Part shown: positions 28,897 through 35,864 of the stretch, piece after piece
Layout of the letters: the number at the start of each line of letters is the position of its first letter
How positions within the stretch are numbered: position 1 is the first letter of the stretch
Assembly: GCA_913061475.1 (NCBI GenBank)
Contig: CAJXUN010000009.1
Location: forward strand, 42,158-106,157
Source of the DNA: an uncultured Colwellia sp.
Lineage (GTDB): Bacteria > Pseudomonadota > Gammaproteobacteria > Enterobacterales > Alteromonadaceae
Length of the DNA: 64,000 nt
Reading direction: 5' to 3'
Made by a program: the position numbers and the translations under genes
Notes under the pieces: generated by a model
Seen by the model: only the letters and a program-made list of their open reading frames with translations
Told to the model about the DNA's origin: nothing
The model's database searches: none

Positions 28897-29433
28897 TTAC
28901 GCAGAACTAACTTTATACTCTTTAGCTTTTTCATTAAAGGTAAGTTCAATGTGTGTAGGATAATTATTCCCAACTGTTTCTAGCATTTCGACTAAAACTT
29001 TTAGTTGAACATAATACAGCTTTTTCTTTTTAGCCCAATCTGATGCGATGTAAAAACCGACAAGTGAAGTTCCTGTTGGAACAAACGGAGCAAATATAGA
29101 ACTATGTATAAATTGATTACATATATCCCAATAACTGACAGCCTCTTTTTGCCCGGCATAGAGATCATATAGTTCTGGAAATTTATGCTGATTTAACAAT
29201 GTAATTGGCTTGTCGTTAGCAGGATAGATAGCTAATTCAATTTTTCTATTTTTTACAGAGTCAGTTACTTTATTTGACTCCATTAATTTTCGCAGAGCAA
29301 ACAAGCCTAAGAAGACTTCTTTTTCCAAAGTGAACAAAGATCGTTCAGACCATTTTTTCTGATTATATCTTTTCGCTAGTTTTGTAGCGATTTTTAAACA
29401 CTCTTGTTTCCAAGGTACAGAATCTGAAATCAA
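28897..29433 (-). CDS. Uncharacterised protein, probable cassette gene
   Basis: A 178-residue soluble protein, family not recognised. It has a basic helical start (CLKIATKLAKRYNQKKWSERSLFTLEKEVFLGLFALRKLM) and a second part with beta character (SLVGFYIASDWAKKKKLYYVQLKVLVEML). Its composition is more AT-rich than the neighbouring housekeeping genes. It directly follows attC-like copy c and points towards it, like the other two reversed genes. The right-hand boundary of this cassette was not found. Confidence 0.7.
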   Translation of the reverse strand: MISDSVPWKQECLKIATKLAKRYNQKKWSERSLFTLEKEVFLGLFALRKLMESNKVTDSVKNRKIELAIYPANDKPITLLNQHKFPELYDLYAGQKEAVSYWDICNQFIHSSIFAPFVPTGTSLVGFYIASDWAKKKKLYYVQLKVLVEMLETVGNNYPTHIELTFNEKAKEYKVSSA

Positions 29434-30001
29434 TGCCTATCTCCATTAAGCAACATAACAGCTTATTAGACGGGAAAAATTCCGCCTTTCTACAAGCAGG
29501 AATATTCTATTTGTGAATATTTATTCAAATCAATATACATAACTTAACAATACTATTCAATACGTTATTGTTAAGCGCCGAATAAACTATTGTAGAAAGA
29601 CAGATTAAATCTGCTTTTCTACAATAAAGCGGGAAATGCAGATAAATTGTACAAATAAACAGTATCAGTTTTAATTATTAAGGAATAATTAATAAGTCTG
29701 AATTTCTCTCGCACATGTTAAATAAAGGCTTCGACATTCACACCGTAAAGTACAGGAACTCTCGGGGCATACTGATTTATCTACGACAGAACTTTACCCC
29801 ACGTTGATGGTACGTGTTTTAGTCATACCTTGAGCCCTTTAGATAGAAGTTAAATAAATAATAATTAAAATAGTCTGCTTTATTTAAAACGATTCAGAGA
29901 CAATTGAGCTATTGATGTCGCTCTCGGCTGACCTATTATGCATTACTCGGCAGCTGTTTATCCGAATTGAGGTGCTTACGCAAAAACCACATAGCTAGAG
30001 G
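29434..30001. other. Intergenic, right edge of the cassette patch
   Basis: AT-rich and non-coding in all frames. It contains a strong imperfect hairpin at 29590-29624 (TTGTAGAAA ... TTTCTACAA) and a single TTTCTACAA at 29488 beside a GCGGAA/TTCCGC-like short palindrome. No integrase or attI-like site was found. Nothing else recognised. Confidence 0.5.
29590..29624. repeat. 17-bp imperfect hairpin with outlying half-copy
   Basis: TTGTAGAAAGACAGATT pairs with AAATCTGCTTTTCTACAA with about two mismatches. The outer TTTCTACAA also occurs once at 29488-29496 in the same intergenic region. It could be a remnant of a mobile-element end or of a different cassette boundary. Confidence 0.45.
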
Positions 30002-30694
30002 CTACTGACCAATAAAAACGACCTCTTCGCCATGCTCTAACCAAAGTGGATGTTTCGCCATGACCTTAGTAAACATTGGGCTTTGCAAATAGTTATTTAG
30101 CCAGCGTTGTAGATTTGGATACGGTGATTGTAAATACCATTGACGCTCTATGCGGGCAAATTGACGAATAAAAGGTAACAAGGCAATGTCGGCTAAACTT
30201 TCTTTTGCTGAGAATAAAAACTCATGTTCAGTTAAACGCGTTTCTAATTGTTGAATATATACTTCACAAGCGAGTCGACAATCGTTAAGGTTATTTTCAT
30301 GATAACGTTTGGCGCACTTATAGGCTTCTAAACGTATTTTAAATTCAATATCAAAGTCAGTGATCAGTTGTAGCATTTGCGTCAACATTTCAGGTTCAGC
30401 GCTGTGCAGCAAATCGTTCGGATCGGCGTTATGTAAAGCCCATAGCATAATATCTAAACTTTCATCTATCACCTTAGTGCTAACTTCTTCCCCTACTTCA
30501 CCGTTAAAAGCACTTGTTTGTGCTAAGACTAAAATAGGTACCGTTGCTTTTGCTGAAGCTAATATCATCTCGGTGGGTTTATCGGTTAATACCACATCAC
30601 GTAACGCCACAGGCTGTTGTGATTTGAAGATAGCCAGCCGCGCTCGCATGGCATAAGGACAATTTCTTAATGAGTAAAGGATAGGTAATGCCAT
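30002..30694 (-). CDS. Glutathione S-transferase-like protein
   Basis: A 230-residue protein with an N-terminal thioredoxin-fold domain (LPILYSLRNCPYAMRARLAI, with the CPYA active-site motif near residue 12, and ATVPILVLA as the cis-proline strand) and a C-terminal all-helical domain (SLADIALLPFIRQFARI, the GST capping motif). The Cys in place of Tyr or Ser suggests an omega- or glutaredoxin-2-like thiol transferase. Cytoplasmic. It is divergent from the U32 gene. Confidence 0.85.
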   Translation of the reverse strand: MALPILYSLRNCPYAMRARLAIFKSQQPVALRDVVLTDKPTEMILASAKATVPILVLAQTSAFNGEVGEEVSTKVIDESLDIMLWALHNADPNDLLHSAEPEMLTQMLQLITDFDIEFKIRLEAYKCAKRYHENNLNDCRLACEVYIQQLETRLTEHEFLFSAKESLADIALLPFIRQFARIERQWYLQSPYPNLQRWLNNYLQSPMFTKVMAKHPLWLEHGEEVVFIGQ

Positions 30695-30810
30695 GATTTC
30701 TTTCTTTTTGATGTTATACGGTCACTAAAGTGCAACTTTAACGGTATTCATTCGGGAAATATACGGGTAAAATCCCTGCTCTGAAATTTAGCGAACAAAA
30801 AGTTGTACAA

Positions 30811-33126
30811 ATGGATCATAAAATTGAATTATTAGCCCCCGGTGGTGATGTCGACGCAATTAAAGCGGCAATTATTGCAGGTGCTGACGCAGTGTACTGT
30901 GGTTTAGATACGCTAAATGCCCGCAATCGCGCTGCTAATATCTCTTTTGAACAACTTATTGGTATTATTCGCTTGGCACATCAATACGACTGCCAAATAT
31001 TTTTAACGCTAAATGTTATTATTTTAGAGCGTGAATTTAAGTCCATTGCCAAGTTATTAAGTAAACTGGTTAACACCACGTTAGACGGCGTTATTGTGCA
31101 AGATATCGGCATATTTAACATTATTACCAAGCATTTTCCAACCTTAGATATTCATGCTTCAACCCAGTTAACCACGCATAATATTGGCCAAATCCCCTTT
31201 TTGAAAAAATTAGGTGCTTCTCGGGTTAATTTATCTCGTGAATTAAATTTACGTGAAATTACCGCAATAAATAAAGTTTGTCTTGAGCATGAGGTACTAA
31301 CTGAAGTTTTTGTTCACGGTTCACTTTGTGTTGCCTTTTCAGGTTTGTGTTATTCAACCTCAGCCAGCGTTGGTAATTCAGGTAACCGCGGCCGATGCAG
31401 CCAAGCCTGTCGTGAAGAGTATGAAACTACGCCCTCTGGCCATAACTTCCCGCTCAACATTAAAGACAATTCAGCCTTTTTTGATTTACCGGCCTTAATC
31501 GAAGCCGGCGTGCATTCATTTAAAATTGAAGGCCGTATTAAAGGCGCAAACTATGTTCATACCGTAGTTGATAGCTTTCGTAAACAAATTGATGGTTTCC
31601 TCAATACTGGTGAATTAACCCAAGATGGCGAGCGCTTATATAAAGTATTTAATCGTGATTTCTCAAACGCGTTTTTACGTGGTGATTTAAACCAGTCAAT
31701 GTTTATTGATAACCCACGTGATAATTCAAAAGTGCATGCGGTGAGTAAATTTAAAGCCGACGATAGCCAAGCGATTTCAGTGGTACAAATTCAAGACGTA
31801 GAGCAAAGTCTGCAAACAGATAAAAATACCATTGAAGCAGAAGTGGTTGAGAAAATTAAGCACTTAAGCATTGAAAAAGTACCGCTAACCTTAATTTTTT
31901 CAGGCCAACTTGGTCAGCCATTAACGGTAACCGTGACTAAAAACCTAAGCACCACTGGTTTTTCTGTTGAGCAAAACACCTTTACTGTGCAGTCAACCAG
32001 TTTAATGCGAACAAGTGATAATGCCAGTATAGATCGGGCGACCATCGAAAAGCGCTTTAAAAGCTTTAATAATGCCGAGTTTTTACTTAACGAGTTAAAT
32101 TGTGACAACCTAGACGCGGGTTTAAGTATGCCATTTAAAGAGCTCACGGCGCTTAAAAATGAAATTGCCAACAAACTCAATAATTCAGTAACCGTATTAC
32201 CCGAAGTGACCTTACCACCATTAGTTAATCACCCTAAAGCTAACAGCGATACAAAGTTATCCCTGTTAATTTGTGATGAAGCTGATGTTGCATTGGCTAA
32301 TATTACTGATGCCGATATTTACTTTAAGTTACCTGACGCTTACAAACGTGAGTGTACTAAATATGTTGGTTTTTTACAGGCTAACCCGCGTTTAATTCCG
32401 TGGTTTCCAGCTGTACTTATCGGTAAAGATTACGACGTAGCGGTTAATATTTTAGAACAAGTAAAGCCTAAATTAATTGTCACTAATAATACCGGTATAG
32501 CCTATCGTGCTAATGAATTAGGTATTAAGTGGATTGCTGGACCATTTTTAAATACCACCAATTCATATGCTTTAATGGCAATGAAGGAAGGCTTTGATTG
32601 TAGTGGCGCCTTTATTTCTAACGAGATAAATGCCATGCAGATGAAGAATATTGCTCGCCCGGAAAACTTTAAATTGTTTTACAGCATTTACCACCCTATT
32701 TTGTTGATGACGAGCCGCCAGTGTTTCTTCCAACAAAGTGTCGGTTGTGAAAAACCGCGTATCGACAACGGCTGTATGCTTTCATGTGATAAATCGACCA
32801 GCATCACTAACCTTAAAGGTGTGTCGTTTAATATCGATAAACAAAAAGCCGGTTACCCAAGTATTTATAACCAAGATCAATTTCTAAATATGGAAATTAT
32901 TGCAGACTTATCACACTTATTTGATGGCTTTATGATTGATTTAACTAACATAGGCGCTGGTGACAATGCCTCACCAGATAAAGCCTTATTGATCAGTCAG
33001 TTTGAAGAGCTACTATCTAATCAAGTGATGTCTAACCAATCACTAAATAAGCAATTGGCAGCAAAACAACAACTGAATGAGTTAGTGCCAGCGTCGACGA
33101 ATATTCAATACCATAATGGTTTGTAA
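30811..33126 (+). CDS. U32 peptidase-family protein (RlhA/YdcP-like)
   Basis: A 771-residue member of the U32 family, whose studied bacterial members are tRNA or rRNA hydroxylation factors (TrhP, RlhA) rather than proteases. The N-terminus ELLAPGGDVDAIKAAIIAGADAVYCG and the signature FKIEGRIKGANYV are typical. Four cysteines likely to bind an iron-sulfur cluster are in LCYSTSA, GRCSQACRE and nearby. The long extension beyond 450 residues resembles RlhA, which makes 5-hydroxycytidine at 23S rRNA position 2501; the assignment to RlhA over other long U32 proteins is not certain. An additional Cys-rich block (SRQCFFQQSVGCEKP) lies near 635. A terminator follows. Confidence 0.85.
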   Translation: MDHKIELLAPGGDVDAIKAAIIAGADAVYCGLDTLNARNRAANISFEQLIGIIRLAHQYDCQIFLTLNVIILEREFKSIAKLLSKLVNTTLDGVIVQDIGIFNIITKHFPTLDIHASTQLTTHNIGQIPFLKKLGASRVNLSRELNLREITAINKVCLEHEVLTEVFVHGSLCVAFSGLCYSTSASVGNSGNRGRCSQACREEYETTPSGHNFPLNIKDNSAFFDLPALIEAGVHSFKIEGRIKGANYVHTVVDSFRKQIDGFLNTGELTQDGERLYKVFNRDFSNAFLRGDLNQSMFIDNPRDNSKVHAVSKFKADDSQAISVVQIQDVEQSLQTDKNTIEAEVVEKIKHLSIEKVPLTLIFSGQLGQPLTVTVTKNLSTTGFSVEQNTFTVQSTSLMRTSDNASIDRATIEKRFKSFNNAEFLLNELNCDNLDAGLSMPFKELTALKNEIANKLNNSVTVLPEVTLPPLVNHPKANSDTKLSLLICDEADVALANITDADIYFKLPDAYKRECTKYVGFLQANPRLIPWFPAVLIGKDYDVAVNILEQVKPKLIVTNNTGIAYRANELGIKWIAGPFLNTTNSYALMAMKEGFDCSGAFISNEINAMQMKNIARPENFKLFYSIYHPILLMTSRQCFFQQSVGCEKPRIDNGCMLSCDKSTSITNLKGVSFNIDKQKAGYPSIYNQDQFLNMEIIADLSHLFDGFMIDLTNIGAGDNASPDKALLISQFEELLSNQVMSNQSLNKQLAAKQQLNELVPASTNIQYHNGL

Positions 33127-33142
33127 CTAAAACCATAACATT

Positions 33143-33178
33143 AAAAAAGCGCTGATATTTTTGATATCAACGCTTTTT
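33143..33178. terminator. Bidirectional intrinsic terminator
   Basis: AAAAAGCGCTGATAT pairs with ATATCAACGCTTTTT (one mismatch, 5-base loop). T-rich on the + strand and A-rich before it, so it can end both the U32 gene (+) and the aldo/keto reductase (minus), which converge here. Confidence 0.85.
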
Positions 33179-33218
33179 ATTATTGCAAAAAAATATAGCA
33201 TCTAACGCTGCTAGCGAA

Positions 33219-34139
33219 TTAAGGTACTTGTTGACCATTCCTCGCTTCAAGTAATCGATACCAATCTTCACGCGAGTAATCTAAGGTTAATGCCTGCTTA
33301 GCAGCAACAATACGCTCAGGTGTTGTTGAACCTATGATCGGGAGAATGTTAGCCGGATGCTTTAATAGCCAAGCGAGCATAACTTGCCAAGGCGCACAAG
33401 CATGTTTTTCACTTTGCTGAGCTAATTCAGCGCCAATACGTTGCTCATCATCAGTTGAAAAGGTATTGCCCCAGGCCGGATAAGCAACACCGCCTAACGG
33501 ACACCACGCAATAGGTGTAATGCCGTGCTGCTGGCATTGATCTAACGTGCCATCCATTAAGGTGTCAATATTATGAATGTTAATTTCAACTTGGTTCACC
33601 AGTAAGGGCATGGATAACTTTGACTTTAACAATTCAACTTGTGAGGGCTTAAAATTACTCACGCCAAAGTGCTTAACCTTGCCACTCGCTTTTAACAAAG
33701 CAAAGGTGTCGGCCACTTCTTCAACATCAAATAAATAGTCTGGACGATGCAATAAAAACATATCAAGATAATCAGTATTTAAACGTAATAATGAGCCTTC
33801 AACACTTTTCATCAAATAGCGCTGACTAAAATCATAACGGGTCGGTGCATAGCTATCATGGCTATTACTTCGCGGTCGAATACCGGCTTTAGAGGTTAAA
33901 ATCATCTGTTCACGCAGATGTGGGGTTTCGGCTAAAAGCTCACCAAAAAGACTTTCACACGCCCCGCCGCCATATATGTCAGCATGGTCAAAATGATTAT
34001 AGCCATTATCCAGCGCAGTCATTATTGCGCGCTTGCCTTTATTTCGATCACTTTCACTGTTATCGCCAGCAATACGCATGCAACCATAAATGAAGCGCGA
34101 TGACTTTATATCTGACTTGCCGATTGAGAGTTGTTTCAT
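33219..34139 (-). CDS. Aldo/keto reductase (YdhF-like)
   Basis: A 306-residue NADPH-dependent aldo/keto reductase. The catalytic tetrad is visible: Asp and Tyr in HFDHADIYGGG (near 51), Lys in MILTSKAGIRP (near 82) and His in MFLLHRPDYL (near 126). C-terminal GSTTPERIVAAKQAL binds the cofactor. Start moved from 34163 to MKQLSIG at 34139, preceded by AGGA eight bases upstream. A 14-bp perfect hairpin lies just before that site. Same strand as the halogenase-like gene, so it may be read with it. Substrate unknown. Confidence 0.88.
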   Translation of the reverse strand: MKQLSIGKSDIKSSRFIYGCMRIAGDNSESDRNKGKRAIMTALDNGYNHFDHADIYGGGACESLFGELLAETPHLREQMILTSKAGIRPRSNSHDSYAPTRYDFSQRYLMKSVEGSLLRLNTDYLDMFLLHRPDYLFDVEEVADTFALLKASGKVKHFGVSNFKPSQVELLKSKLSMPLLVNQVEINIHNIDTLMDGTLDQCQQHGITPIAWCPLGGVAYPAWGNTFSTDDEQRIGAELAQQSEKHACAPWQVMLAWLLKHPANILPIIGSTTPERIVAAKQALTLDYSREDWYRLLEARNGQQVP

Positions 34140-34154
34140 TTTAGTTCCTATAAG

Positions 34155-34188
34155 AACTGACATTCATTTCTGCTAATGAATGTCAGTT
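34155..34188 (-). repeat. 14-bp perfect hairpin next to the reductase ribosome-binding site
   Basis: AACTGACATTCATT and its exact complement are separated by 6 bases. On the minus strand it ends five bases before the AGGA of the reductase and about 55 bases after the halogenase-like stop. It could be a terminator or a translational control element. Confidence 0.7.
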
Positions 34189-34243
34189 TACCTATGTAAA
34201 AAAGATAACTGTAAAACACAATAATTGTATAATAAAAAACCAA

Positions 34244-35734
34244 TTACAAGCGACAGAAATTGATTAAATAATCATCATGACTTGGTAACTTAGACAAAGG
34301 TTCGTGCTTAATATTTTTAATTTTTTCTAACATCGATTTTACTTGCTCAAGCGGCATTTCATTTGCCATCGGATGAAAGTCTTCTGGCTCTATGCCCTGG
34401 CCCAACATCACTTGTAACCATGAACCTTCATTAAATAAGTCATTTTGCTCGCGAAATATTTTGCCACTTTCTTTAAACAGTTTAATTTTTTTGGCTAACG
34501 ACTCAGGTATATCCATATCACGTAGGTCACGCCAAAACTGACTGTCGTTTCTTTGGTTAACATGATAATGCAAGATGATGAAATCTCGAATTTGTTCAAA
34601 CTCTACTTTCGACTGTCGGTTGTATTCATTCACTTGTGCTTCACTGATACCATTTTGCGGGAACATATGAATAAGGCGCACTATTGCTGACTGAATTAAA
34701 TGGATGCTGGTAGATTCTAATGGTTCTAAAAAACCACTCGATAAGCCTATAGCAATGACGTTCTTATGCCATTGTTTACGTCTTCGCCCCGTAGTAAATT
34801 TTATTACTTTAGGCTCAGCTAAAGGCTCTGATTCTATATTGGCTAATAGCAAGGCTTTAGCTTGTTGGTCAGTATAATGCTTACTGCTATAAACCAAACC
34901 ATTACCATTACGATGTTGCAAGGGTATGCGCCATTGCCAACCACCAGCATGGGCAATTGATCGTGTGTACGGCACTGTTTCGTCAAACCTTTTTGACGGC
35001 ACAGCAACGGCTCTATCGCACGGTAACCAGTGATCCCAATTTTCATAACCGGTGTTAAGTGTTTGCTGTATTAATACGCCGCGAAAGCCAGAACAGTCAA
35101 TAAACAAATCTCCGGATATTTCATCGCCACTTTTCAGTACCAAAGCGTTAACATGACCAGATTTTTGGCATTGTTTAACATTTTCGACCATACCTTGAGT
35201 ACGTTTAACACCAATTTTTTCACTAAACTTTCTCAAAAATTGTGCATATAAACCGGCATCAAAGTGAAAGGCATAAGGAATATCAATAATCGGATCTTTG
35301 GATTTTATTTGCGCAAATTTACCTTGGGTTGCACATAAGTAATTTAGATCGTAATCCCACAAATTATCTTTTAAACCGGCATCTTGTGCTCGCTTTAAAT
35401 AATGGTGAAATTGACAAAATGGTGCGCTTTTTCCGGCAGCGCCAAAGGTATGAAAATAGCTTTCTTCGCTGTTTTTCCAGTATTCAAACTTAATACCCAG
35501 CTTTATAGTCGCTTTAGTTTCTCGTAGAAATTCTGCTTCGTTAATGCCGAGCACACTATTGAATAAACGAATAGGTGGAATGGTGGCTTCACCGACACCC
35601 ACACTGGCAATATCATCAGATTCAATTAATTCAACCTCAACGCTATTGCCCATTAGCTTTTTAATAAGTGACGCTGACATCCAACCCGCGGTACCGCCAC
35701 CTAAAACAACAACTTTTTTTATTTTATCGGCCAT
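34244..35734 (-). CDS. Tryptophan-halogenase-like flavoprotein
   Basis: A 496-residue flavin-dependent halogenase-family protein. FAD binding is shown by VVVLGGGTAGWMSASLI at the start; GVGEATIPP is the second flavin motif, and GWQWRIPLQ (near 265) matches the WxWxIP motif that separates flavin from the halide site. The family Lys that carries the hypohalous intermediate probably lies in ETKATIKLGIKF (near 80). Members of this family are common beside TonB receptors of marine Alteromonadales and Caulobacter, with no natural product known. Here it follows TonB receptor 1 with a terminator between, so halogenation of a secreted or imported compound is only inferred. Confidence 0.88.
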   Translation of the reverse strand: MADKIKKVVVLGGGTAGWMSASLIKKLMGNSVEVELIESDDIASVGVGEATIPPIRLFNSVLGINEAEFLRETKATIKLGIKFEYWKNSEESYFHTFGAAGKSAPFCQFHHYLKRAQDAGLKDNLWDYDLNYLCATQGKFAQIKSKDPIIDIPYAFHFDAGLYAQFLRKFSEKIGVKRTQGMVENVKQCQKSGHVNALVLKSGDEISGDLFIDCSGFRGVLIQQTLNTGYENWDHWLPCDRAVAVPSKRFDETVPYTRSIAHAGGWQWRIPLQHRNGNGLVYSSKHYTDQQAKALLLANIESEPLAEPKVIKFTTGRRRKQWHKNVIAIGLSSGFLEPLESTSIHLIQSAIVRLIHMFPQNGISEAQVNEYNRQSKVEFEQIRDFIILHYHVNQRNDSQFWRDLRDMDIPESLAKKIKLFKESGKIFREQNDLFNEGSWLQVMLGQGIEPEDFHPMANEMPLEQVKSMLEKIKNIKHEPLSKLPSHDDYLINFCRL

Positions 35735-35800
35735 GTCTAATACTCTTAATCATTAACATTACATAAATTCGAGATAAAGTTTTACCTAGATATAAAATAA

Positions 35801-35830
35801 TAAAACCTGCTAGAAGCCTAGCAGGTTTTA
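35801..35830 (-). terminator. Intrinsic terminator between TonB receptor 1 and halogenase-like gene
   Basis: TAAAACCTGCTAG pairs perfectly with CTAGCAGGTTTTA around a 4-base loop. On the minus strand it is followed by TTATTTTA. It lies 35 bases past the receptor stop, so the downstream gene would need readthrough or its own promoter. Confidence 0.8.
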
Positions 35831-35864
35831 ATTTAACTAACGTTTCTACATTTAACAGCTATTA

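Noticed and set aside
29700-29830. GTAAAGT...ACTTTAC inverted pair as an attI or attC site
   Set aside because: Only 7 bp pair, arms are far apart, and the conserved attC-like blocks are missing.
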